Below the pieces are notes generated by a model, which did not search any database, was not told the DNA's origin, and saw nothing but the letters and a program-made list of their open reading frames with translations. 64,000 nucleotides of DNA from Cocos nucifera. Lineage: Eukaryota > Streptophyta > Magnoliopsida > Arecales > Arecaceae. The position numbers were made by a program, and so were the translations under genes. Of the stretch, positions 37,089 to 47,444 are shown piece after piece. The number at the start of each line of letters is the position of its first letter. Position 1 is the first letter of the stretch. The DNA is taken from NCBI GenBank assembly GCA_006176705.1, contig QRFJ01000293.1, forward strand, positions 1 to 64,000, written 5' to 3'.

Positions 37089-39375
37089 TAAAGAAAAATT
37101 CTGATTTTTCAGACCAGGTTCGTTCAGATCTGATCGAATCAAGAGATATATTTCAAAACTTTTTCTGTTTGATCCTAATCAGATCTGAAATATTTCAGAT
37201 CTGATCCTTATTATTCTAATAATAAAAATAAAATCTAAATAAATTAAATTTAATTTAATTTATCTTGATGTAGGGTAATCCTATTACCCATTGATGATCC
37301 TGTAAGCAGCGGAAGGTTCTGGATCTAGCCATGCAAGTGCCTGGCCTCTACCAGTATCCACTTAGGCTGGATCAGGAGATCCTCTTCTTCTCTATCACAT
37401 CTCCAAAAATCAAATCTAGATCTGATCTGGAGGATCTTCAAAACACCTTTCGAAGATCAGCAGTTGTTGTTTGCAGCAGTGCAGCCTTCTAGCTTTTTGT
37501 CGCCTTTCTCTCGTCTGGATTGCACCAACTTGGATCCCAAACACCTTTGGGCATGGAGAGGAGAGGGAGAAGATGGACTTGGCATGGAGGAGGAGGAGGA
37601 GAGGTAGCCTTGGGGCATGGAGAATCTTTCTCAATTTCTGATTCTTCAGTTGAGTTGGGCGCAGAGTCTTATTTATAGACTATGCGTGATCCAACTCCTC
37701 TTCTTCCCAACCAATCACAACCCTTTGTGAAATCAGATCTAAATCTGATTGGTGGGAATAGAGTCCCTTGGATTCCTTCTTAGATGGTGCCTAAGATCAG
37801 TCAAACTTGGTTCTTAGGAGAAGTCTAATCGGAATTCCAAAAAGGAGATGGAGTCCCTGTCCAACAGGGACTCCTGGGCGCCTCCAGCTTGGGCACACGC
37901 CAAGGGTGGCATGCGCCCTCCTCCTTGCTAGGTTCTAGCAGGGGGACAGCCCCCACCAGCTCTCCAATAGGTGTGTGACACATGGACAGAAGTCAAAGTA
38001 TCAATGGTCAACATTTGACCAGTCAAAGGTCAACTTTTGACCAAAGTCAAAGGACGAGAAATGGTAGGTGACCAAAAATGGCAGGTATTATCTTACAAAA
38101 TAAGACAACCCTTTTCTGACCTGGACAGGCTCCAGTCAGACCAAGTGAAGGCCTCTGATCGAGCACAAACTCCTTTGGCTCAGTAAGGACAAATATTTAT
38201 GATAGTAAAAGAAGAACGTTAGGTTCAATCGAGTGCTAGCACGATTTTCTTGAACCTAATTGAATCTCATTCAGATCAATTGAACTGGATTAGTTCAATT
38301 GATGATCACCAGATTCAAACCCTTATTTGTGTGACCCAGTTAGGTTCAGTTCTGTATGGTAATGGGATATGTCATGATCTCTATCATCGACATCATCGAA
38401 ACTCCTTTCGATGGATCAGAACTCTTCTGATTCGAATAGCTAGAATGATTGATCATCTAAATCATTCTAATTGCTCCCAAAATCCACTCAGTGACACCTA
38501 GCAGTATATGGTGGCAACCCATCAGAGCTGAATGCGAACCTCTTGGTGCAGCTACCTGTGTGATTAAGTTCTTCTATCTTGAGCCCCGATCAGATTAGGG
38601 TTAAGGTGAACTCGTCAAACCCTAGTTTCTATCATATGATGTAATCATTCGATTCAAGTCCGATGTGAAAACCTAAATAGAAACTCTTTCTATTATTTCA
38701 CTCTATCATGGCCATGGGCTTCTGGACTTGATTCTCATGATCATCATAGGGCTGCTCCTCTACCACCGAGGTAGATAGATTCCTTCTTGATGCAATCCAG
38801 TTCCTACAATGAACATGCTATAGCCAACATACACCTCAGAGTTTCATATGGCTAGGAGACCGAGTTATGGTGTAATTAAACTATAACACCCTTAAGATGA
38901 ACTGCCGATGCACCTCAGGTCAAAGAACCAGATACACCACTACAGCATCGAGTCAGTCATTGATGAGAAGGTAGACTTCCTAATGACTATCCGAGGTGGT
39001 CAGGCTCAGTGCCCTCGTTCTCTAATGAGTACCTGTATTCTTACTCCGGTGTCTCTACACCGTAGACTCAAGACTCATCTACTAAAAAAAGGCGATTGTA
39101 CACCAACCTTCTGGATCAATCACCATCCTCGTGATGATCTTATGGTTGGAAGCATTTTATGAGTTAATAATGATTATTCATGTTTTAAATTTTCAACTCT
39201 TGAAAATATGAATTATCATTACCATTAACTCAAAGAATGTATCACAGACACTAAATACACATATGTGATAGAAAATAATCCATTTTATTGATTTTAGTCA
39301 AAATTATAATTTTGCCCCTAGAAGTGTATTACAGGTGTTAGCCAATTCTGGCTTCTAGGGCATATATATCTAACA
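37089..39375 (-). repeat. Solo LTR S (family P) inside gypsy K
   Basis: 2287 bp, minus orientation, ending ATATCTAACA. It is flanked on both sides by TTAGC with gypsy coding sequence continuing across, and there is no internal region. This is the product of recombination between two LTRs that deleted the element body. The 5' terminal G is mutated (TAAAGAAAAATTC). It contains the perfect dyad at 37850-37874, a seven-core W-box cluster at 37992-38050 and a TATA box at 37670-37677. Confidence 0.95.
37850..37874. promoter_or_regulatory. Perfect 11-bp dyad in solo LTR S
   Basis: GGAGTCCCTGT, three-base loop CCA, then ACAGGGACTCC. It lies about 175 bp upstream of the TATA box in LTR orientation. 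Equivalent dyads with paired changes are found in A, B, F and I. The function is unknown. It could be a palindromic protein-binding site or a hairpin. Confidence 0.6.
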
Positions 39376-42349
39376 TTAGCCATAGTCAATACGGAAATTA
39401 GATGGGAACCTCCAATTGAGCCATTGTCTAGACCATTAGTGAAAGAAATACCTAAGCTAGAATTAAAAACACTCCCTAAATACTTGAAATATGCAAACCT
39501 AGGTCCATCAGAAACCTTTCCTGTAATTATTTCAGCAAACCAGACCCTATACAAGAGGGAGAATTATTGACTGTTCTTAAGGAGAATAAAGAAGCATTGG
39601 ATGGACCATGGCTGATTTAAAGGATATTAGTCCCTCAATTGTTCAACATAGAATTCATTTATTAGAGGAATCTAAGCCTAAACGAGATCTCCAAAGAAGA
39701 CTTAACCCAACCAAGAAAGAAGTTATAAAGAATAAAATAATAAAACTCCTTGACAATGGAATAATATATCCAATCTCAGATAGTTCATGGGTAAGTCCAG
39801 TACAAGTGGTACCTAAGAAGTCAGGAGTTACTATGGTCTAGAACGATAACAATGAATTGGTCCCAACAAGAGTTCAAATAGAATGGAGGGTCTACATTGA
39901 CTATAGAAAATTAAATACGGCTATCCGAAAGGATCATTTTTCTCTATCCTTCATAAACCAAATGTTAGAAAGACTAGCAGGACATGACTTTTATTACTTT
40001 TTGGATGGATACTCAGGATATAAGCAGATTTCTATAGCCCCTGAGGATCAAGAAAAGACTACCTTTACTTGTCCATATGGAATCTTTGCCTACAGATGCA
40101 TGCCCTTTGACTTATGTAATGCACTAGCTATTTTTCAAATGTGCATGACTAGTATTTTCTCAGATATGGTTGAAAGGTTTCTTGAAATTTTTATGGATGA
40201 CTTCTCTATCTTTGGATCCACCTTCACTGATTGTCTTCATCATCTTAAGCTAGTCTTAGAAAGATGTAAAGAAAAGCATCTGGTTCTGAATTGGGAAAAA
40301 TGCCAATTTATGGTTAAGAAAGGCATAGTTCTTGGTCATGTAATTTCAAAATGAGGTATAGAAGTAGATAAAGCCAAGGTAGATTTAATTGAAAACCTTC
40401 CACCACCTAGATCAGTAAAAGAAATTTGCTCTTTTCTTGGACATGCTGAATTCTATAGAAGATTTATCAAAAACTTTAGCAAAGTGGCTCGACCATTAAC
40501 TAACTTGCTAGCTAAAGATGTCAAATTTGACTTCACACTTGAATGTCTTGAGTCCTTTGAAAGTCTAAAGAAAGAATTAACTTCGACCCCAATTATTCAT
40601 CCACGTATTTGGACTCAATCTTTTGAACTTATGTGCGATGCATCTGATCATGCCATAGGGGCTGTTCTAGGTCAAAAGATAGATAAGCTACCTCAAGTGA
40701 TCTATTATGCTAGTAGGACTTTAAAAGAAGCATAGCTTAATTAGTCAACTACTGAAAAGAAAATTTTAGCTATGGTATTTGCTTTAGAGAAATTTAGGTC
40801 CTACTTAGTGGGTTCTCATGTAATTATCTATACTGATCACTCAGCTATTAAGCACCTTCTCTCAAAGAAAGATTCTAAGGCACGTCTAATTAGATGGATC
40901 CTTTTTTTGCAGGAATTTGACCTAGAAATCAGGGATAAAAAAGGTACTGAAAATATAGTAGTAGATCACTTATCTCATCTAGCAATCGCACCAACTGAAG
41001 AGATACTTGTTAATGAGTCCTTTCCTAATGAACAATTATTATCAGTAACATCAGAACCATAGTATGCTGACATAGTGAATTTCTTAGCCACTGGCCAAAT
41101 TTTAATGCACTGGACCACTTAGGACAAGAACAAAATTTTCTCTTAAGTAAAGTATTTTATTTGGGATGATTTATATCTATTCAAATAATGTCCTAACCAA
41201 ATCATAAGAAGATGCATCCCAGATAAAGAAGTTAGGGGCATTTTATCCTTTTGCCATGATCAAGCTTGTGGTGGTCATTTCAGTGCTAAAAAGACTATAG
41301 CTAAAGTGCTTCAATGTGGATTCTATTGGCCTAACCTATTTAGAGATGCCCATAGATACTATAAAAGTTGTGTTAGGTGCCAACAAATAGGATGAATCAC
41401 AAAGAAAGATATGTTGCCTATGAATCCAATTTTAATTATTGAAATATTTGATGTATGGGGAATAGACTTCATGGGATCTTTTCCAAAATCTTTTGGAAAT
41501 GAATACATCTTAGTATCTATTGATTATGTATCCAAATGGGCAGTACCATGCAAGACCAATGATAGTAGGATTGTTATCAAATTTCTCAAAGAAAATATTC
41601 TCTCTTGATTTGGCATCCTTAGAGCTATTATTAGTGATCATGGAACACACTTCTGCAACCGATCTTTTGCATCACTAATGAAGAAGCATAATATTAACCA
41701 CAAACTGGCCACACCCTATCATCCAAAAATAATTGGGCAAGTTGAAGTTTCTAATCAACAAATCAAGCTTATTTTAGAGCAGATAATAAACATAAATAGA
41801 AAAGGTTGGTCTTTGAAATTAATCGATGCACTTTGAGCTTATTGCATAGCTTTTAAGACCAACTTAGGGATGTCTCCTTATAGGCTTATTTTCGGTAAAG
41901 CATGTCACTTACTAGTAGAACTGGAACATAAGGCAATGTGGACCATTAAAAAACTAAATATGAATTTAGATGCAGCCAGTGATCTGAGAAAATTACATAT
42001 CAATGAACTTGAAGAAATTAGAAATGAAGCTTATGAAAATTCAAAAATTTATAAAGAAAGAACTAAAGCTTTTCACGATCAAGTAATTAATAGAAAATCT
42101 TTTTCATCTGGACAAAAAATTCTTTTATATAATTCTAGGCTACACCTATTTCTAAGTAAATTAAGATCTCGATGGACTAGACCATATATTGTTAAAGAAG
42201 TCTTCTCGTATGGGGCCATAGAAATTGAAAACCCAAGTAATGGTGTTACTTTTAAAGTTAATGGACAACGAATAAAACCATTCTTGGAACTACCTACTAA
42301 ATCTAATGAAGAAGCTATGGTTCTTTATGAATCTATTTACTCAAATTAA
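39376..42349 (+). pseudogene. Gypsy pol pseudogene: RT, RNase H, integrase (element K)
   Basis: From 39608 to the final stop at 42347-42349 all recognisable domains lie in one frame, interrupted only by stop codons. RT has VYIDYRKLN near 39890 and the catalytic FMDD at 40190-40201. RNase H has LMCDASDHAIGAVLGQ near 40628 and IYTDHSAIKHLLSKK near 40810. Integrase has its HHCC zinc region near 41250-41395, WGIDFMGSFPKSFGNEYI near 41455, an IISDHGTHF core and YHPKIIGQVE. In-frame stops include 39839, 40352, 40733, 41060, 41606 and 41834. Order RT-RH-INT establishes Ty3/gypsy. A one-base loss near 39598 shifts the upstream linker. Confidence 0.93.
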
Positions 42350-43199
42350 TTTTTGGATAAGTCTGGCTAAAGCTGTTAAACTTATCACTTGCTAGGAGGC
42401 AACCCAGGTTTTTACATTTAACATTTTTTTTTCTTTTTAGTTTAACTTTCTTTCAAGACTAAGTTGGGTGGAGAACTACAAACCCATGCTGAATGAAGAA
42501 CAAATAAATCTAGACCAAGACTAGAACCATATTAAGCCAAGTGAACTCTTTTCTTGATATTTTTTTATCATTTATCACACTATATTATTTTTTCTCCACT
42601 GAGGACAATGAAAGTTAAGTTGGAAGAAAGGATAAATAAAATTTTTTTAAAGTCCTTAAGTATGAGAATAATTTATCTTATGTACCTGATTTCATCCTAA
42701 TTTGAAGTTTTTTAGGTATTTTAATCGATGACTGATTAATGGTCTAGAGAATTTTTAAAATACTAAGGATCCAATTGTTAAAAAAATCTAATAAATAGTC
42801 AGATTAGAATAGACAAATTTCTAAGTAATTCTAAAATCTTCTTCCAGCCTATATTCGATAAGGAATCTACTTTATGTGGGTATGAGTAAAAAAATTATTA
42901 TAAAAAAAATTATAAAAAAAATAAATAAAAAGCAAGTTCTAAATATTGATCTTTCACCGAGTAACTGAATTTCGTTGCCTAAGTAAGCAATATTATTCAT
43001 ATTAAAAAATGGACAATGTGAAGAAGCTTGTTATATAGTTAGTTTTAACCTATAGCCTATTTGACTCGAGCCAATAAACTCGAGGAGTGTTCTACACCTA
43101 ATGTCCTAAAGCCAACAGATTTAGAAGTGATTGATCCAAAGCTCGCTACAAGGATCAAATAGAAAGCTTAAGGGGTTAAAATATTGCACTAACAGCCTA
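42350..43199 (+). other. 3' untranslated region of gypsy K
   Basis: Noncoding. It contains the CTAGGAGGCAACCCA block near 42393 that follows pol in many plant Tat/Athila-type elements. A GAGGACAATG...AAGTTGG stretch (42601-42625), resembling the usual pre-LTR region, follows, but no clear LTR start comes after it. It runs to a pyrimidine-rich junction with the H LTR near 43200. Confidence 0.65.
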
Positions 43200-43907
43200 T
43201 TTCTTTCTTCTTTCAATTTTCAATCAAAGGAGCTCTAAAGATGATGGGAGCAAGTAGATCGTCTACCATGCACGGATAAGGAGTTAAATTCTAGGAGAGT
43301 AGATGAAATCTTCTAAACATGGAATGTAATTTTTTTTCTTTATCTTTTATAATTCTTTTTATGCAAATATGTTCTCATGCCTAGTTTTTAACGAAATTTA
43401 TTTTTATATATGAGATCTTGACTCTGTGGCATGCTTATTATTAATCTAAATAAATTATATTCATTAAAATAGATTATGATCGATAGATACAGTCCATACT
43501 TAATTTAATAATTTATTTTAAAAAAAATATTAAAAATTATATTTTAAATTTTTAAGAATTAAAGTATTAAATAATTTATGATTTCATAAAGATGGATCTT
43601 AATCAAAAGATATAATTCATACTCTAAAAAAATAAATTATAATCATAACTAAATTTTTAAAAATATTAATTTTTATATTAAAAAGAATTATCATAATCCT
43701 GTTAGAGATGGATTCAAAATTCAAGAATATTTTTTATTAATTCAAAAATTTTAATAATGTATTTGCTTTTTTTTATTTTTGCTTTGATTTACTAAACTTT
43801 TGATTATCTCTCTTTAATCTACTTAATTAAATTTTTATTTTAAAATTAATTTATTTATTTTTAATCCAATTGAATGTAACTTAGCCTTCAATCCTTGAGG
43901 AAATCGA
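43200..43907 (+). repeat. 3' LTR of gypsy H, left piece (5'-truncated)
   Basis: Matches the H 5' LTR from about 16526 to 17255. The first ~850 bp of the LTR are missing. The join to K lies in a TTCTTTCTTCTTT tract shared by both. It is interrupted at 43907 by element T. Confidence 0.9.
43903..43907. other. Target-site duplication of T, left copy
   Basis: ATCGA, matching ATTGA at 47358-47362 with one change. The undisturbed H LTR reads AAATCGACATCC near 17250. Confidence 0.8.
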
Positions 43908-44815
43908 TGTAAGGATTTATGCTGCTCCCAAGCCTTGGGAGGCCACGAGAGGAGTCATGGTGTTGGCTCTGGAGATTCTAGGTGCTTGGTTGATGCTTTA
44001 GAGATCTGAGACACAAGATGGAGCAAGAAATCAAAGCTGAGAAATCAAGACTGAAGGAAGAAGATTTTCTGCAGGTTAGTCGGGTCAGTCCAAAACTAGG
44101 TCGGCTAAGTCTTAGTGCATAGGCAAAATAGAGAGCTACGCATTTGGGACTACTGGCATGGCATAGAACTGGGCTGGCTCAGTTTCAGAATGAGTTGACC
44201 CAGTGGAACTTAGCCAGTTCAGTGCTGAGACTGAGTCGGCTTAGTGTGCGAGTAGAGTCATCCGAGGGTCTATTTTGGGCTAGGGTCTGGATTGATCCTA
44301 GGGATCTTAAGGCCTGATTTGAGAGATCTTAAGGGGGCTAATTCATGTATGGATTAGAATTAGATCTAGGGGATGAGAGCATGTGAGACTTGGGCTCGGT
44401 GAGTGCTTTCATGTAATGGGTTAGTCAGAGAGTTTTTTGGTCGAGCCTAATGGCTATATATAAATACATAGGTTATATTAGAATTTCATTATGCTATGAA
44501 ATATAGATCTTTTCTCCCTCAACTCTCTTCTCTTCTCTCTAGAGTTGCTGCCCTAGGATTCTTGAACAAGCCCTAGAGAAGGGGGCATCTCCCTCAAGCC
44601 CAAGGAGGGAGGCACCCTATCATAGATCTAGGTGAAGGATCGATGGTTTGTTGCCTATAGAGAACATCACAGGTTTCTTCAGATCTATGCTAAAGATCAA
44701 GGACTTTCGCAATATGGTATCGAAGCTTGTGATAATAAGGATGATTGGCGTTCGAGCGATATCATGGAACATTAATTTGTATTAGGAAGAGGTGATGCCA
44801 GTTGGTGCATTTACA
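43908..44815 (+). repeat. 5' LTR of T
   Basis: 908 bp, TGTAAGGATTTATGC to CATTTACA. It matches the right LTR (46446-47357) along its full length with scattered differences. A TATA-like TATATATAAATAC lies near 44454-44466. Confidence 0.93.
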
Positions 44816-44830
44816 TTTGGTATCAGAGCC
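44816..44830 (+). other. Primer binding site of T
   Basis: TTTGGTATCAGAGCC immediately after the LTR, a perfect match to the usual plant initiator tRNA-Met site. Confidence 0.92.
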
Positions 44831-46445
44831 TAATGGTGCATGGAAGGAAAGAAGAAGTCGTACAAGGTGAAATCAAAAATCTGCATAAGGATTCCACGAT
44901 ATTTCTCAAATCCACCTCATTGTTGCTGTGGTTTAGCCAACCAAGAGCAGCGAGTTGAAGGTGGAGGTTGAGAGGATTAAAGAAAAGAGATTTTTCTGGG
45001 GTGAAAGGATTTGGTGCATGATTTGCTTATCGATCTTGGTGAAAAGGTTGGGGTGTATAATGGTAATATGATAGGCAAGGAGCATTGGAGTGCTGTAGTA
45101 GCGCTTCTCTGGAGATGCAAGGCTGAGAGAGGCTTGATGATGCAGCAGCCAAGGGAGGTATCTCAGTAGAGAGCATCAGAATTCTCTAGGAAGATGGACA
45201 GTGTAGAGCTGTTGAAGAGAGATTTTCCAAGGGATAATGATCGAAGGAAGACTGAAGAAGCAACTATATATCCTTCGATGTCTGGAAGGCAAGGAAGTAG
45301 TCGGAGATGTATTCAACGATTCGATCAGAGCATGCATTTGCGAAGTCTTAGGAGTGATAGAGATGGATGATCCATGGAGGTCCAGCAGGTTAGGGCTGGG
45401 CAGTTGTAGAGCGATGCAGAGATAATTAGGAAGCACTGGAGTACTATAGGAGTGCTACCTTAGAGGCACAAGGGCTGAGAGAGGCTCAACGGTGTAATGG
45501 TCGAGGAGTGTATCTCAGTAGAGAGTGTCAGTGGTATCTCAAGAAGATTGGGTGTAGGTCTAAAGGAGGCCAGGAGGTCTTAAGGAGTGTCAGGAGGTCT
45601 CAGGTAGCCAAGAGTATCATGGATCAAGTTTTTTCTGTAGGGGCACCAAGGAGAGTCATGGTTCAGATGGAGGATGGTTCTTCGGGTGCAATTGAAATGA
45701 TGGCTGGTATAGGGGCAAAAGAGAAGGACTAGGATGAAATTTTCTAGGGTTCAGTCACTGGATTTAGAAGAGTTGGATAAGCTCTTAGGTTTCGGAGGTG
45801 CCCGTAGGTTGCGGAGGTATCCGAGACAGCTTCAAAGAGGGTCGTGGAGTGTAGAGGATTCGAAGGGGCAGTGATGGTATTCGAGGTGCAGCAGTAGGCT
45901 CAGTAGTGCAGCATTGAGCGGTTGGCCTCGAGGGACTCGATGATAGAGTTGGTTTCTACAGCATCAGGTGGACTTCAAATATAGGTAGAGCTTCAAAGAG
46001 GTGGCTTGACAATTGGAGAGGACTTTGACATGAGTTCAGAGTAGAGGGGTGCGAGAGGATCGATATCTTAGCACCAGCACTGATGATGCACAGTTCTAGG
46101 TGAAGCGGCATATGCAGGAGGATAGGCATAGTTCTGAGAAGACCATGTCAAGGTTTGCAGTGAGTGCCAATATAGGAACATTGCGGGTCTCCAAGAAAGT
46201 CTAGAAAAAGTGATGCAGCTGCTATGCAGAAGGGATCCTACAATTCTAGGATGGTGCAGAGGTGCAAGCCAAGGTCTTCAATGGTGGAGGTGGTCATTCG
46301 AAAGGCCTCAAGAATGCACAACAACTGAAGAGAATTGGTGGAAGCAATGTTTGCATAGGTGCTATCAAGTGCACAGAGATAGTGTGATCGTGCAGGAGGG
46401 CATTACCGAGGGATTTGCCAAGTCTTGGGGCACCAAGATGGAGAT
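44831..46445 (+). other. Internal region of T, no recognised protein
   Basis: About 1.6 kb, richer in G and in AG dinucleotides than its AT-rich surroundings. Short ORFs (45237-45425, 45508-45732, 46210-46554) show no motif I recognise and are unlikely to be genes. A segment of ~95 bp is present twice, at 45089-45181 and 45436-45530, sharing GGCTGAGAGAGGCT and TATCTCAGTAGAGAG. It ends with a purine-rich stretch before 46446. Confidence 0.7.
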
Positions 46446-47357
46446 TGTGAGGATTTGTAGTGCTCCCAAGCCTTGGAAGGCCACGAATGGAGTCACGGTG
46501 TTGGCTCCGAGGATTCCAAGAGCTTGGTTGGTGCTTCGAAGAACTGAAACATAAGGTGAAGCAAGGAATCAAAATCGAAGAATCAAGATTGCAGAAAGAA
46601 GATTTTCTGTAAGTTAGCTGGCTCAGTCCAAAACTGGATTGGCTAAGTCTTAGTGCATAGGCAAAATAGAGAGCTGCACGTTCAGGACTACTGGCATGGC
46701 ACAGAACTGGGCTGGCTCAGTTTCAGACTTAGCCAACCCAGCAGAACTTAGTCGGCTCAGTGCTGAGACTGAGTCAGCTCAGTGCGCGGGTAGAGTTATG
46801 TGAGGGTCTATTTTGGGCTAGGGTCTGGATTGATCGTAAGGATCTTAAGGTCTAGTTTGAGAGGTCTTAAGGGGGCTAATTCATGTATGGATTGGAATTA
46901 GATCTAGGGGATGAGAGCATGTGAGACTTGAGCTCGGTGAGTGTTTTCATATATTGGGTTAGCCAGAGAGTTTTTTGGTCGGGCCTAATGGCTATGTATA
47001 AATACATAGGTTATATTAGGGTTTCATTATGCTGTGGAATACAGACCTTTTCTTCCTCAACTCCATTCTTCTCTTCTCTCTAGAGTTGCCGTCCTAGGAT
47101 TCTTGAAGAAGCCATAGAGAAGAGGGGCATCTCCCTCAAGCCCAAGGAGGGAGGTGCCCCATCACAGATCCAGGTGGAGGATCGATGGTTTGCTGCCCAT
47201 AAAGAACGTCACAAGTTCCTTCAGGTCCATGCTAAAGATCAGGGGCTACCGCAATATGGTATTGGGGCTTGTGATGCCAATGATGATTGGCATTCGAGCG
47301 ATATCATAGAACATCAATTAGTATTAGGGAGAGGTGATGTCAGTTGGTTTGCTTACA
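46446..47357 (+). repeat. 3' LTR of T
   Basis: 912 bp, TGTGAGGATTTGTAG to TTGCTTACA. A 60-codon open stretch (47174-47362) covers its end, and the same frame is largely kept in the left LTR with one stop. Confidence 0.93.
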
Positions 47358-47439
47358 ATTGACACCTGACTCACTACTGCTCAAATTAATAGGTAGATCG
47401 ATTTTAATTATCATTTGACGCTCTAACGACAAGCAGTCA
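47358..47439 (+). repeat. 3' LTR of gypsy H, right piece
   Basis: Last ~80 bp of the H LTR, matching 17250-17330, ending AGCAGTCA. The first five bases (ATTGA) are the right duplication of T. Confidence 0.9.
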
Positions 47440-47444
47440 ATCTA
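47440..47444. other. Target-site duplication of gypsy H, right copy
   Basis: ATCTA, identical to 15677-15681. X leader sequence resumes immediately. Confidence 0.9.

Larger units (their letters stand above)
32981..43199 (+). mobile_element. Ty3/gypsy element K (Tat/Athila-like), 3' LTR missing
   Basis: 5' LTR, short leader, gag, protease, RT, RNase H, integrase and 3' untranslated region in gypsy order, with a solo LTR (S) inserted between protease and RT. At about 43200 it joins the H 3' LTR inside a pyrimidine tract and no K-type 3' LTR is seen. The K gag and protease differ from those of H, so they are separate families. Confidence 0.85.
43908..47357 (+). mobile_element. Non-autonomous LTR retrotransposon T (3.45 kb)
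   Basis: Two ~910-bp LTRs, a tRNA-Met primer site, a polypurine-rich end and a 1.63-kb internal region with no gag, protease, RT or integrase resemblance. It is inserted in the H 3' LTR with a nearly perfect 5-bp duplication. It must have been mobilised by enzymes from another element. The tRNA-Met site suggests a copia-type partner (inference). Confidence 0.9.
15682..47439 (+). mobile_element. Ty3/gypsy element H with nested insertions (31.8 kb)
   Basis: Outer boundaries are set by TG at 15682, CA at 47438-47439 and identical ATCTA on both sides. Its own sequence includes the 5' LTR, primer site, leader, gag and protease up to 28027, and a 3' LTR split into 43200-43907 and 47358-47439. Everything else inside is nested: B, F, G, the gypsy K block, S and T. 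The gag and protease resemble the Tat/Athila branch of plant gypsy elements. No RT or integrase clearly belonging to H is visible. K supplies the only gypsy pol and it is of a different family. Confidence 0.85.

Noticed and set aside
45237..46554. Short ORFs in the internal region of T
   Set aside because: Overlapping ORFs on both strands, no domain resemblance, and no sign of a gag-like zinc knuckle.
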